Positions 43,726 through 53,205 of a DNA stretch of 64,000 bases are shown here, piece after piece. This stretch comes from SYFT01 sp964471115 (lineage in GTDB: Bacteria; Acidobacteriota; Vicinamibacteria; Vicinamibacterales; SCN-69-37), in contig CAYYFE010000004.1 of assembly GCA_964471115.1 (NCBI GenBank), forward strand, positions 90,152 to 154,151, written 5' to 3'. The notes beneath the pieces were generated by a model. That model did no database searches and was not told the origin of the DNA. It worked only from the letters and a program-made list of their open reading frames with translations. Each line of letters starts with the position of its first letter. The first letter of the stretch is position 1. The translations under genes were made by a program, and so were the position numbers.

Positions 43726-45435
43726 ATGACCGCCGTGAAAGTGGCCCTCATCGTGATGTCCGTCGTGTGCGCGGCCGGTTCCGGCCTCAGCGCCGCAGGG
43801 GCGCAGGCCGGTCAATCGCGGCCGGCGCTGACCGGCGCGGACATCGACGCCATCGCCCGGCTGCTCCAGATCGAAGACACGCGCCAGTTTGATGCGGCCA
43901 CGCTGTCGTCGCTCCTGGCGTCCCCGCACGCCGAGGTCCGCCGGCGCGCGGTGATCACGGTCGGCCGCGTCGTCCACGACCAAGGGCTCGGTCTGCTCGA
44001 TCAGCGGCGCACCGACTCCGTGCCCGACATCGTGGCCACGGTCGCGTTTGCGATGGGGCAGCTCAAGAACCCGGCGGCCGTGCCCTGGCTCACCGAAACG
44101 ATGGGCCGGTGGCAGCACAACGCGGACGCCGCGTTCGAAGCGGCGCGCGCGCTCGGCAAGATTCGATCGCCCGAGGCGTGGACCGCGCTGGCCGCGTTCG
44201 CCCGGACGGCGCCCGATACTCCGGCCGCGCGTGTCGTGATCGGCGAGGCCCTGCTTTCGCTCGGCCGCTTCACCACACGTGAGGACCTGGCGCCCATTCT
44301 CCGGTGGACGACCAACGACGACGTCGAGGTGCGCTGGCGCGCGACGTGGGCGCTGTTCCGTCCCCGCAATCCGGCCGCGCTGCCGCACCTGATGCGTCTG
44401 ACCAGGGACCCGTCGGCCGACGTGCGTTTCTGGGCCGCGCGTGGTCCCGCGCCCGCCGTCGTGGACGAACTGGCGTCCCCGGACCTGACACGCGCAACCG
44501 CGTCGGCGCGCCTGCGTGAGTTGCTGGCCGACGCAGACCGCCGTGTGCGCACCGAGGCACTTCGGACGCTGATGGCGTATGACGATGACGCGTCGGTCAC
44601 GGCGGTGGTGGCGCAGCTGACCAGCGCGGACAGCTGGATGTCGGTGTCCGCCGCGGAGACCCTGGGCCGCCATCGCGACCGAATCGCAACGATCGCGCCG
44701 GCGCTCGCGGCCGCCGTCGCGCCCACGCGGCCGCTGGCGCTGCGTGTCACGGCGTTGACGCCGCTGTCGCAACTGGCGCCGCCGGTCGCGCTCGATGCGG
44801 CGGCATCGTTGCTGGACCATCCACGGTCGTACGTCCGCAATACCGCGATCCAGGTGTTGCGCCGGATGGGACCACTCGGGCTCCAGCGGCTCGAACAGGC
44901 CGGGGTCGCGGCGCCGGCGCCTGCGCCGGCCGGCGCGCCGCCGGCAGGGCCGGCCCCGGCACCTCGGACGCCGGCCGACTATCGCGCCATCGTCGAACGC
45001 TGGATCGTGCCCGCGTACGCCGGCGCGCCGCGGCCGCGCGCCGTGTGGATGACGGACAAGGGCGAGATCGAGCTGGAGTTGTTCGCCGCGGACGCGCCGT
45101 TGGGGATGGAGGAGTTCGTCCGGCTCACCGAGGCCGGTGCCATTGTCGGCACCCCCTTCTCACGGCTCGTGCCGAACTTCGTCGCTCAGCAGGCCACGAT
45201 TGCCGGCGCGCGCCGGCTGCGCGATGAGGTGAACCGCCATGGCCTGACGCGCGCCAATCTGGCGTGGGCCTCGTCAGGGCTGGACACCGGGCGCCCCGGG
45301 TACACGCTCGGCAACACGCCGCAGCCCCACAACGAGGGCGACTTCACGTCGCTGGGCCGCGTCGTCCGCGGGATGGACGTGGTCGATCGGCTCGAGTTGG
45401 GCGATCGGGTGACGGCGGCGACGATCATTCGCTGA
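43726..45435 (+). CDS. HEAT-repeat protein fused to cyclophilin-type PPIase
   Basis: A 569-residue exported protein (signal VALIVMSVVCAAGSGLSAAG). Residues about 30-390 are helical repeats of HEAT type (HAEVRRRAVITVGRVV, DVEVRWRATWALFR, DRRVRTEALRTLM, RSYVRNTAIQVLRRMG). An Ala/Pro-rich linker (APAPAPAGAPPAGPAPAP) follows. The C-terminal 130 residues are a cyclophilin domain: WMTDKGEIELELFAADAPLGMEEFVRL, GTPFSRLVPNFVAQQ and FTSLGRVVRGMDVVDRL. The catalytic Arg and Gln positions appear as FSRLVPNFVAQ. It is likely a periplasmic folding factor with its own docking surface. Confidence 0.9.
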   Translation: MTAVKVALIVMSVVCAAGSGLSAAGAQAGQSRPALTGADIDAIARLLQIEDTRQFDAATLSSLLASPHAEVRRRAVITVGRVVHDQGLGLLDQRRTDSVPDIVATVAFAMGQLKNPAAVPWLTETMGRWQHNADAAFEAARALGKIRSPEAWTALAAFARTAPDTPAARVVIGEALLSLGRFTTREDLAPILRWTTNDDVEVRWRATWALFRPRNPAALPHLMRLTRDPSADVRFWAARGPAPAVVDELASPDLTRATASARLRELLADADRRVRTEALRTLMAYDDDASVTAVVAQLTSADSWMSVSAAETLGRHRDRIATIAPALAAAVAPTRPLALRVTALTPLSQLAPPVALDAAASLLDHPRSYVRNTAIQVLRRMGPLGLQRLEQAGVAAPAPAPAGAPPAGPAPAPRTPADYRAIVERWIVPAYAGAPRPRAVWMTDKGEIELELFAADAPLGMEEFVRLTEAGAIVGTPFSRLVPNFVAQQATIAGARRLRDEVNRHGLTRANLAWASSGLDTGRPGYTLGNTPQPHNEGDFTSLGRVVRGMDVVDRLELGDRVTAATIIR

Positions 45436-45455
45436 CGTGCCGGCTCGCCCGGCGT

Positions 45456-46244
45456 CTAGCGGACCGCCGCCTGCGGCAGGTACTGCAGCGTGAAGCGATC
45501 CGCCGGCTGAGGCCGGTTGAATCGGACGTCACTCAGTCTGACCATCGTCCGGCTGCCCCGCGTCAGGTCCGCGAGTTCGAGTTGCATCGCGGTGACCCGC
45601 CCATCCGTCTCCTTGAACTCACTGAGGACCAGGCGTTTGGAGGGACTCGTGTCGCCGTGCCGCTGACTTTCGCGCATGAGCAGCATCAGGTCGGCCGGGC
45701 GGAACGTCAGCAGCTCCAGGGCGTACGCGGATCGTCCGCGGGGTACGAGCCGCAGACGATGGGCCGGTGCGCCGCCGACGGACACGTCAGGCAACTGGTC
45801 GACGGTGTAGCGATCCGGGTCGAGTTCGGCGAGATCTTCGAATGTGAAGTCGGTTCCCGCGAAGCGGGTGTCGAGGTCGACCTCGGCGAGCCGGCGCTCG
45901 CGGCCCATCGACGGCAGGTAGATCCACTGGTCGGGTGGTCCGCCCTGGCGGCCGCGGGACAGAAACGCCACGCCCCTGACGTCGGCGGGTGACAGGAACA
46001 CGATGAGGCGCTGGGCCTCGCGACCGTTGCCGGCGCGGTAGGACCGCCAGGTCTTTCGCCGTTCGGTGCCGTTGCGCGTGATGGTCGTCAGGTCTCCCGC
46101 GTACTCCATGCTGGCGCTTTCGTGCCGACGGAGACTCTCGGCCAGCAACCCCCGGCCGCCGGCCTCCCGTTGCCCAGATGGAGTCGCGGTCGCCAGCAGC
46201 AGACCGACCACCAGGCCCCACCGGTGCAGGCTGGCCCTATTCAT
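45456..46244 (-). CDS. LolA-like outer-membrane lipoprotein-sorting protein
   Basis: A 262-residue periplasmic protein with a signal peptide (GLVVGLLLATATPSG). The fold signature is that of LolA-like carriers of the DUF1329/lipoprotein-sorting group: SASMEYAGDLTTITRNGTERRKTWRSYRAG, LIVFLSPADVRGVAFLSRGRQGG, DQWIYLPSMGRERRLAEVD and DFTFEDLAELDPDRYTV. Such half-barrels carry a lipid or acyl chain across the periplasm. It overlaps the permease gene by eight bases and closes a five-gene operon. The start is ATG 46244. Confidence 0.85.
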   Translation of the reverse strand: MNRASLHRWGLVVGLLLATATPSGQREAGGRGLLAESLRRHESASMEYAGDLTTITRNGTERRKTWRSYRAGNGREAQRLIVFLSPADVRGVAFLSRGRQGGPPDQWIYLPSMGRERRLAEVDLDTRFAGTDFTFEDLAELDPDRYTVDQLPDVSVGGAPAHRLRLVPRGRSAYALELLTFRPADLMLLMRESQRHGDTSPSKRLVLSEFKETDGRVTAMQLELADLTRGSRTMVRLSDVRFNRPQPADRFTLQYLPQAAVR

Positions 46245-48786
46245 GTCGCACCAGCGCAATCGCACTCCCGCGCGACGCCTGTCGCGCCGGCAGCCAGGCC
46301 GCCGCCACCGCCAGCGCCGGCAGCCCGATCAGCAGCGCACGGAGGAGCGGCCATGGGTAGGCGCCGGGAATGATGAAGCCCGCATAATGGTCGGCCACGA
46401 CGGTCTCCAGAAAATCAGCCAGCACGGCGCCCAGCGGAATCGCCAGCACGAGCCCGAGTGTCGCGATCACCAGCGCTTCGATCACGACGGACCGGCGGAG
46501 GTGGCGCGCCCGGGTGCCGAGCGTTCGCAGCAGGCCCAGCTCCGGCTGTCGATCCACCACGCCGGCCAGCAGGGCCGTGACGATGCCGACCAGCGTGACG
46601 CCAAGCATCAGCGCAACGGTGACGCGTGTCAACGTGTAGAACCCCTCGAGCGCGCTCTCGGCTTCGAGGCGGAAGGCCTGGCGGGTGGACACGAGGATGG
46701 GATGGACCGAGCCGACTCGGTCGAGCACCGCCCGCTGCACCTCGTCGCTGGAATGACCCGGCTCGATCATGACGTGATACGCCCCGACCCGGTCGTCGCG
46801 CCAGTGGTCGAGGAAGACGCGGCGGTCGATCATGATCAAGCCGCGATCGGACAGATAACTCTCCAACACGGCCGCGATCGGCAGGTCCAGCCGGCCGGAC
46901 GGGGTGTCGAGCGTGATGTGCGCGCCGCGGCCGAGACCGTAGCGGCGGGCGAAGTTCTCGGACACGGCCGCGGAGCGGCCCCGGATGACGTCGCGGGTGA
47001 AGCTGTCGAGGTCGCCGTCGATGAACCGATGGCTGGTCCGCGCCAGGAAGCCCTCACCGTCGAACGACGCCAGCATGGCGGTTTCGCCGCCGACGACCAC
47101 CCAATCCACGCGATACGCGTCGGCGCGCTCGACGCCGGGCACCTCGAGCAGCGCCGCATGCAGCGCGGCCGGCAGCCGCTGCGGTGACGGCGCCAGGTCG
47201 GCTGACGCACGGACGACGAGATCGGCGGTGATGATCTGGTCGAGCCAGCGATCAAAGGCGACCCGAAACGAGTGCAGGTAGCCGCCTGTGCCGAGCACGA
47301 GCGCCAGGGCGACGGCGACGGTCGCCGCCGTGGCCGCCGTCCGGCGGCGTTGGCCGAGCAGCGCGTCGGCCGCCAGCAGGCCGGACACCCCGGCGAGCCG
47401 GATCAGCCCCGGGCGCAGCGTCACGACGGCGGCGCCGACGATCGGGCCCACGAGACACAGCGTGGCCAGCGCGCCGGACACGACCGTGGCGGCCAGCAGA
47501 TTGCGGCTGCTCAAGGTGCTGGCCATGGTCAGCACCGGCGGCAGAAGGAGCAATGTGATCCCGAGAAACACCAGGCGCCGTGACGTGACCGGTGCGCGGG
47601 CGCGGTGGCGTCCGGCCGCCACGGCCTCGACCGGAGGGATCGACGCCGCGACGCGCGCGGGCAACCAGGCGCCGAGCAGCGCGGCGCCGAGCCCGGTGGC
47701 CAGCGCGCTGACGAGCCACCACAGGCCCGGCTCGACGGCTGCCGCATCGCCGACGCCGTAGGTCACGCGGACGGCCTGGCCCATCTGTGTCAGGAAGAAG
47801 TGGGCCGCGCCCCACCCGCCGAGGGCGCCCAGACTTCCCCCCAGCAGCCCGATCAACGCCGCCTCGGTCAGGAGCGCGCGCCGAATCTGCGCAGGCGTCG
47901 CGCCGATCGAGCGCAGGATGCCGATTGCCCGGCGACGCCGTTCGACCGACACTCGCAGGACGTTGGCCACGAGGAAGATCGCGACCAGCACGGCCAGGCC
48001 GCTCGAGACATCAAACGACGCGACAAACGCGGTGATGAGTCCGGCCAGATGCGCCGAACGCCGCGACGGCGTCTCCACGTCCAGCCCGGGCAACGCCGCG
48101 CGCAGGCGGCGTTCACCATCGTCGATGGCGACCTCGGGCGCAAGACGGATGTCCACGCGGTCGAAGCGCCGCAGCCGGCCGAACAGATCCTGCGCCGCGT
48201 AGGCGTCCGTGATGGCCACGCTCCCGCCGTGGGCGGACGCGAAGGCGCGCGACGTCACCTGGGCGCGCACCGTCAACCGGCGCCGGACGGCTCCGGCGGT
48301 CACCTCGATGATCTGCCCGGTCTCGACACCCCACCGGGCCGCCCATGCCTGCGTCACGGCCACCGAGTCGGGCTGCGCCAGGAATTCGAGCGGGTCGTCG
48401 AGCTCCTCCTCCGGATCGTCGAACGCATACTCCCGCAGGCGGCGGTCGGCGAGCAGATCGACACCAAGCACCAGCAGCGCCCCCGCGGGGGGAGACGTCA
48501 CCATGACCACCTGTTCGATTGCCGGGGCGTACGCCTCGACGCCCGGCGTGAGGCGCAGGACCTCCAGGCGGTCTTCCGGCACACCGCCGACGCCCGTGAC
48601 CTGCAGGTGCGCCCGGCCTGCGACGCGGTCGATCGTCGTGCGGAGGCCGTCGACCAGCGTGGCCTGCGCCGTGCGGACCGATGAAAACGTGGCGACGCCC
48701 AGCGCCACCCCGAGTGTCGTCAGGCTCAGTTGCAGGGGGTAGCGCCTGACGTACGACCAGGAGAGCGCGCGCAGCAGGGGAACCAC
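46237..48786 (-). CDS. FtsX-family ABC permease, LolCE-like, two-domain
   Basis: An 849-residue inner-membrane permease with two FtsX domains. The first helix is LQLSLTTLGVALGVATFSSVRTAQATLVDGL, followed by a periplasmic domain (about 50-240). The core helices include SSGLAVLVAIFLVANVLRVSVERRRRAIGILRSIGATPAQIRRAL. The second half repeats the plan with ASGATLVLGTGG-like and LMLGVTLVGIVTALLAGVVDRQPELGLLRTLGTRARHLRRSVVIEALVI segments. The length and double domain are like YbbP or a fused LolC-LolE. It lies 10 bp after its ATPase gene. Confidence 0.9.
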   Translation of the reverse strand: MVPLLRALSWSYVRRYPLQLSLTTLGVALGVATFSSVRTAQATLVDGLRTTIDRVAGRAHLQVTGVGGVPEDRLEVLRLTPGVEAYAPAIEQVVMVTSPPAGALLVLGVDLLADRRLREYAFDDPEEELDDPLEFLAQPDSVAVTQAWAARWGVETGQIIEVTAGAVRRRLTVRAQVTSRAFASAHGGSVAITDAYAAQDLFGRLRRFDRVDIRLAPEVAIDDGERRLRAALPGLDVETPSRRSAHLAGLITAFVASFDVSSGLAVLVAIFLVANVLRVSVERRRRAIGILRSIGATPAQIRRALLTEAALIGLLGGSLGALGGWGAAHFFLTQMGQAVRVTYGVGDAAAVEPGLWWLVSALATGLGAALLGAWLPARVAASIPPVEAVAAGRHRARAPVTSRRLVFLGITLLLLPPVLTMASTLSSRNLLAATVVSGALATLCLVGPIVGAAVVTLRPGLIRLAGVSGLLAADALLGQRRRTAATAATVAVALALVLGTGGYLHSFRVAFDRWLDQIITADLVVRASADLAPSPQRLPAALHAALLEVPGVERADAYRVDWVVVGGETAMLASFDGEGFLARTSHRFIDGDLDSFTRDVIRGRSAAVSENFARRYGLGRGAHITLDTPSGRLDLPIAAVLESYLSDRGLIMIDRRVFLDHWRDDRVGAYHVMIEPGHSSDEVQRAVLDRVGSVHPILVSTRQAFRLEAESALEGFYTLTRVTVALMLGVTLVGIVTALLAGVVDRQPELGLLRTLGTRARHLRRSVVIEALVIATLGLVLAIPLGAVLADFLETVVADHYAGFIIPGAYPWPLLRALLIGLPALAVAAAWLPARQASRGSAIALVRHE

Positions 48787-48796
48787 GTCCGTCGTC

Positions 48797-49480
48797 TCAG
48801 GGCTCGAGCCGGCCGTCTCGAATCCGCAGCACGCGATCGCAGCCGCGGGCCGCGTGCGCGTCGTGTGTGACCAGGACGAGCGCCGCGCCGCGCCCGCGGG
48901 TGACCTGATGGAACAAGGCGAGCACCTGCTCGCCGGTGGCCGAATCCAGGTTGCCCGTGGGCTCGTCGGCCAGGATGACGGCCGGCTCGATCACCAGCGC
49001 CCGAGCGACGGCGACGCGTTGACGCTCGCCGCCCGAGAGTTCGTCCGGCAGGTGATGCCGGCGCTCCGCGAGTCCCACCGCATCGAGCGCGTGTGTCACT
49101 CGAGGGTCGCGATCGTCGACGCGGTCTCCCCGCAGCTGGAGCGGCAGCGCGACGTTCTGCGCCGCCGACAACGTGGGAAGGAGCAACGACTGTTGAAAAA
49201 CCGTCGCGATGGTCGTCCGGCGCAGGTGCGCGCGCGCCTCCTCATCCAGTCCGCCAAGCTCCCGCCCGGCGATCACGATGCGTCCCTGCGAGGGCACGTC
49301 CAATCCGGCCAGCAGGTTCAGCAGGGTGGTCTTGCCTGAACCGGAAGGGCCCATCACGGCGACCGACTCACCGGCGGCGATCGTGAGGCTCAGGTTCCGC
49401 ACGGCCTCGACTCTGGGGCCGGCCAGATACACCTTGCTCACGCCCTCAGCGACCAGGATCGGGACGCCGGTGGTCACCAT
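48797..49480 (-). CDS. ABC transporter ATPase, LolD/MacB-like
   Basis: A 227-residue ATPase of the LolD/MacB/FtsE group. Walker A is GPSGSGKTTLLNLLAG, the Q-loop region is TIATVFQQSLLLPTLSAAQN, the signature is LSGGERQRVAVARALV, Walker B is AVILADEPTGNLDS and the His switch is LVLVTHDAHAA. It pairs with the downstream permease and overlaps the barrel gene upstream by seven bases, so both are coupled in one operon. Confidence 0.95.
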   Translation of the reverse strand: MVTTGVPILVAEGVSKVYLAGPRVEAVRNLSLTIAAGESVAVMGPSGSGKTTLLNLLAGLDVPSQGRIVIAGRELGGLDEEARAHLRRTTIATVFQQSLLLPTLSAAQNVALPLQLRGDRVDDRDPRVTHALDAVGLAERRHHLPDELSGGERQRVAVARALVIEPAVILADEPTGNLDSATGEQVLALFHQVTRGRGAALVLVTHDAHAARGCDRVLRIRDGRLEP

Positions 49481-50790
49481 GTCCAGCGCAGTCCGGCGTG
49501 CGCGCGACGTGCGCGGCTGATGGCGCCGGGGGAACTTGTGCGCGAGCCGTGCGGCAGGTCGACGCCGCCGACCACGCTCGTGCGTGAGGTGAGCGTTCGC
49601 GTGAGGTCAATCGTCAGGATGCCGCCGATGCGACGCAGCGTGGCCAGCCACCGAACGTTCCACGTGCCCCACTCCTCCTGCTGCGTGCTGGTCGCCACGA
49701 AGTACGGCAGGAACGCCCGGTCCGGCAGCCCCAGGGGATCAATCGGCGTGTCACGCCCGTTGCCCGCCAGCGTCACCGTGAAGACGCCCTGTCGAGCGGC
49801 GCGGTCCGCGCCGACCGACCACAACAGGGCCCGGCCCACGTCGGGGTGGGGCGACTCCAGGTACGCCAGCTCGCCGTGAAGGACCCACGTGCCGGTCACC
49901 CGCGTCGCACCGATGCCGGCCGCGCGCTCGGTCGTGAACGACCGGCGCATCGGCACCAGGGTGCCGACGGGCAGTTCGGCGTCGCGGGTGCGGTCCAGCG
50001 TCAGCACCGGCGCCGGTCGGACGCCCGTCCGCACCCAGGCGCTCGCGTCCCAGCCGGCGCCGTGCACCGCGATCCGGCCCATCTGGAAGCCGCGCCGGGG
50101 CGCCGGCTCCTGCGCATCGTCAAGAAAGATGTCGGCGTACCAGCCGGGCGACAGCCGTCCGCGCATGATCGGCAGACGCCAGGGCGTGGTGGTCAGCCCC
50201 TGAAACCATTCGGCGCGCAGGCGGCGGTAGGCAAAGTCCACGCGCGCGCCCCAGACCGGGAGTCGTTCATCGGCAAATGGGTCGGTCAGGTCACGCGGCA
50301 GAAACGCGTCGGCTGGAGAGAACGCATCCGTGTGCGCCCACGTCGGCCGCAACCGCCCGCCCTCGATTCCGAGACCAGGCGCGGGGGATACGCGGACCGC
50401 CAGGTCGCGGAGACTCGCCGTCGGGCGCCGGGCTTCGCGATCGGCGAGATCGACCAGGGATCCGGTCACGGCCGTTTCACTCGACACGTCCACCTGTACC
50501 GCGCCTCGCCAGGTCACCCGCGACGCGGCACCCTGCACGCCCGCGCGGGCCGAGAACCAGACCGTCCAGTGGGCGTCGGCGGGCACGACCCGATGGGGAT
50601 ACGCGAATGTCCGCAGGCGCAGGTCCGCGTCGAAGACGGCCAGGCGCGCGCGCGGGGCGGACGACGCCGCGTCGGGCGCACCCTGCGCCGCCGCCGTTGA
50701 TGCTGCCGGAACGCTGCCCACGCCGGGCCCCGCCTGGAATCCGGTGGCCACCAGCACTAGCGCGGCCACCGTCATCCAGGATGGGATCAT
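49474..50790 (-). CDS. Predicted outer-membrane beta-barrel protein of a LolCDE-like operon
   Basis: A 438-residue protein with a signal peptide (WMTVAALVLVATGFQAG) and repeated amphipathic strands with aromatic belts: HWTVWFSARAGVQG, RVTWRGAVQVDVS, RVDFAYRRLRAEWFQGL, WVLHGELAYLE and WNVRWLATLRRIGGILTIDLTRTL. It ends in an aromatic residue (HAGLRWTW), the normal signal for outer-membrane barrel assembly. No known family is recognised by eye, though the context resembles DUF1302-type partners of transporter systems. It overlaps the gene on each side. Confidence 0.75.
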   Translation of the reverse strand: MIPSWMTVAALVLVATGFQAGPGVGSVPAASTAAAQGAPDAASSAPRARLAVFDADLRLRTFAYPHRVVPADAHWTVWFSARAGVQGAASRVTWRGAVQVDVSSETAVTGSLVDLADREARRPTASLRDLAVRVSPAPGLGIEGGRLRPTWAHTDAFSPADAFLPRDLTDPFADERLPVWGARVDFAYRRLRAEWFQGLTTTPWRLPIMRGRLSPGWYADIFLDDAQEPAPRRGFQMGRIAVHGAGWDASAWVRTGVRPAPVLTLDRTRDAELPVGTLVPMRRSFTTERAAGIGATRVTGTWVLHGELAYLESPHPDVGRALLWSVGADRAARQGVFTVTLAGNGRDTPIDPLGLPDRAFLPYFVATSTQQEEWGTWNVRWLATLRRIGGILTIDLTRTLTSRTSVVGGVDLPHGSRTSSPGAISRARRAHAGLRWTW

Positions 50791-51401
50791 CGGCCGCCGA
50801 TGAAGAACGAGAAGCCGACGCCGACGCTGATGCCCGCCGTGTCGAACTCGAAGTCGTCCTGATCCTTGGACCGCGTCGACTGGTACCGGGCGCCGATGTT
50901 GAACGCCAGGTTGTCGCGGAAGAGGAACGACACGTCCGCGCCCGCTTCCCAGAACCAGCCGGTGGTCTCGAGCAGGCCGGCATCGACGCCCTCGAGATCG
51001 TCACCCGACGCATCCAGCTTCAGCTTGGTCAATCCACCGCCGCCCACCAGAACGAGAGCCGTCTTCGAGCTGCCGAATCGATAGCGGAGTTGCGGGCCGC
51101 CGATGATCGTGCTCGCCGTGATTTCGGAATCCTCAACGCCGGCGCTGAACTGGGTGAAGCCGCCGGCGACACCAATCGCCAGTCGGTTCGACAGATAGAA
51201 GTGAATGCCGGCGGCGGCCGACGCGTTCTTGACGTCGAGATCGCCATCTTCATCTTTCGGGCTGATGGTCTGGTTGTTGACCGTGAGCGCGGTCACACCA
51301 GTGACTTCGACTGAACCGGCAGTGGGACCCGCGGTCTGAGCAGCGGCGGCAGCAGGCAGGAGACAGGCAAGGATCAACGCAACGGCGGGGAAGCTACGCA
51401 T
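50787..51401 (-). CDS. Outer-membrane beta-barrel protein, OmpW/OprW-like size
   Basis: A 204-residue protein with a signal peptide (SFPAVALILACLLPAAAAAQ). Eight or so predicted strands include ASAAAGIHFYLSNRLAIGVAGGFTQF, GGPQLRYRFGSSKTALVLVGGGGLT, GWFWEAGADVSFLFRDNLAFNIGARYQSTRSK and GISVGVGFSFFIGG, near the plan of small 8-stranded barrels. ATG 51401 has GAGGAG before it. It is the first gene of the operon with the ABC transporter; its stop overlaps the next start (ATGA). The last residue is Arg, so the C-terminal Phe is not terminal. Confidence 0.8.
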   Translation of the reverse strand: MRSFPAVALILACLLPAAAAAQTAGPTAGSVEVTGVTALTVNNQTISPKDEDGDLDVKNASAAAGIHFYLSNRLAIGVAGGFTQFSAGVEDSEITASTIIGGPQLRYRFGSSKTALVLVGGGGLTKLKLDASGDDLEGVDAGLLETTGWFWEAGADVSFLFRDNLAFNIGARYQSTRSKDQDDFEFDTAGISVGVGFSFFIGGR

Positions 51402-51529
51402 AACGACACTCCTCGAACAGAGGGCGCGGGTGCGGAATGCATCCGCGCGGCGCATTCTACGCCCAAACCGCGGAGGAAGACTATTTCCATGATGACCGCT
51501 GCCCGGAATCGGACCATCGATGTCACTGA

Positions 51530-52123
51530 TCACGGCCGCTGCAGCAGCCGCGCCGTCGACCATGTCCGTCGATCCAGGCAGTTGCTGAGCGGGCCGTGCG
51601 GGAACATCGGCCCAGGCGGCCGTTCACCGAACGGGTGTCCCACGGCCTCGGCGCGGCGCCGGCGCAGTTCGATGTTCAAGCTCTGTTCGCCCCGCGCCAC
51701 CACCCACAGGTGGTTGCTGATGAACAGCGGCCGCAAGAGCCAGGAGAACCGCCGGACAAATGGCTTGGTGACACGGATCTGCCAGTCGAAGTCCACGGCC
51801 GTCCCTGACGGCAATCGGCTCGATCGGCACTCCAGGCGGCCCTCGAAGTCGCCGGTGGCTTCAACGGTAAAGGTCAGTGGCGTGTCGGCGGCCACCACCC
51901 GAAAGACGAACGACAACGTGTGCGGCATCCATCCCTTGACTCGGACCCGTACGACCTTGCCCACTTCGTGGCCCGGCATGCCGGGGTGGAGCACGGTGGA
52001 CTCCAGATAGGTTGCAGGAAACCATCGGCTCAACGCCGCCGAATCACTGAACACCGACGCGACTTCCTCAGGCGTGCCATCAACAACCCACCGGGTCACG
52101 AGGTGGTAGTGAGATGCGGCCAT
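51530..52123 (-). CDS. SRPBCC/START-like family protein
   Basis: A 197-residue cytosolic protein. SHYHLVTRWVVDGTPEEVASVFSDSAALSRWFPATYLES is the first strand, the two alpha turns and the beta hairpin of the SRPBCC (polyketide cyclase/Bet v1-like) fold. VRVKGWMPHTLSFVFRVVAADTPLTFTVEATGDFEGRLECR continues the sheet. A family that binds lipids or other hydrophobic ligands; this protein's ligand is unknown. The start is taken at ATG 52123. The 128-base gap upstream of 51530 holds a weak inverted repeat (GCGGA/TCCGC) and nothing else visible. Confidence 0.78.
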   Translation of the reverse strand: MAASHYHLVTRWVVDGTPEEVASVFSDSAALSRWFPATYLESTVLHPGMPGHEVGKVVRVRVKGWMPHTLSFVFRVVAADTPLTFTVEATGDFEGRLECRSSRLPSGTAVDFDWQIRVTKPFVRRFSWLLRPLFISNHLWVVARGEQSLNIELRRRRAEAVGHPFGERPPGPMFPHGPLSNCLDRRTWSTARLLQRP

Positions 52124-52248
52124 CAGATCCGTGGCCGCGGACGATAGGAGATCTGGCCGCAATCGTCAAGTCGATGCTGAGGGGCGGCGATGGTCCTTGA
52201 CAGACGACCTGAGCCCGGGACAGCATCCCCCACAGGCACCCAGCGCTC

Positions 52249-53205
52249 ATGATCGCGATACCGTCCACCCATGACGGTGAGTTTACGCATGGTCGTCGCG
52301 TGTACTCCCTCGACGCGGCCCGCCGCGGACAGACGTCCGCCGTGTGGGCGCTGTCGGCAGGCCTGCTGGGAGTGGCCTGGACGGTCAGCACGTCACCTCC
52401 CCTCGCGCTGGTCAGCGCGATCATCATCTGTTTCCTGATCGCCGGTGTCACACATGTCGCCTGCACCAGAAGCGTCCGGTCGACGATTGCCGTGGTGGCG
52501 ATCATCACCATCGGGAGTTGGGCGGCCGAATACCTCGGGCTGACGTTTGGTCTGCCCTTCGGCACCTATGTCTATGCCGAGCGGCTCGGGCCCGCGGTTC
52601 TCGGCGTGCCCATCCTGGTGCCGCTGGCCTGGACGATGATCGCGTACCCCGCGATCGTGTTGGCCCGACGCATCTCGACGGATCGCGTCAGGGGAGCCCT
52701 GGCGGCAGGTCTCGTGCTGGCCGCGTGGGACCTGGTCCTGGATCCTCTGATGGTCAAGGAAGGGTATTGGGTCTGGTCGGCGCTTGGTCCGGCGGTGGCG
52801 GGAGTCCCGATCAGCAACTTCTTCGGATGGATGGCGACCGGCGCCACGCTCGCGTTCTGGGTCTGGCCGTGGCTCGCCGTCTCGCCAGGCACCCCGCCCA
52901 CCGATGATCGCGTGCCGGTGGCCCTCTACGGCGGCAGCGTGATCCTGATGGCGGCAAAGTGCCTGACGGTGGGCATGCCCGGGATTGCGCTCAGCGGCCT
53001 GATGGCCGCTGGTATCCTGATCCGGTGCGGGATGAGCCGACCTCAGGGCGACGAGCGGGAGTTGTGTGGTGAACGCCCGCCTCACCTTCACCCGCACCAG
53101 CCCGGCCGACGTCGGTATCCGTCAGGTCTTCGTCTCGGTCGACGGGCAGCAGGCGGCCGTGCTCCTGCACGGTCAACACGCCACGCGCGAGCTGCCGCCG
53201 GGTGA
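52249..53205 (+). CDS. CruF-type carotenoid biosynthesis protein (DUF422 family)
   Basis: A membrane enzyme of the carotenoid 1,2-hydratase (CruF/DUF422) group, 318 residues as read. Core motifs are TIGSWAAEYLGLTFGLPFGTYVYAERLGP, VPLAWTMIAYPAIVLARR, GLVLAAWDLVLDPLMVKEGYWVWS and GVPISNFFGWMATGATL. The core ends near residue 265; from there the frame becomes Arg/His-rich (ERPPHLHPHQPGRRRYPSGLR) and runs through the next gene for 137 bases. That tail looks like an out-of-frame reading, so a lost stop or a frameshift near the end is likely. Confidence 0.85.
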   Translation: MIAIPSTHDGEFTHGRRVYSLDAARRGQTSAVWALSAGLLGVAWTVSTSPPLALVSAIIICFLIAGVTHVACTRSVRSTIAVVAIITIGSWAAEYLGLTFGLPFGTYVYAERLGPAVLGVPILVPLAWTMIAYPAIVLARRISTDRVRGALAAGLVLAAWDLVLDPLMVKEGYWVWSALGPAVAGVPISNFFGWMATGATLAFWVWPWLAVSPGTPPTDDRVPVALYGGSVILMAAKCLTVGMPGIALSGLMAAGILIRCGMSRPQGDERELCGERPPHLHPHQPGRRRYPSGLRLGRRAAGGRAPARSTRHARAAAG

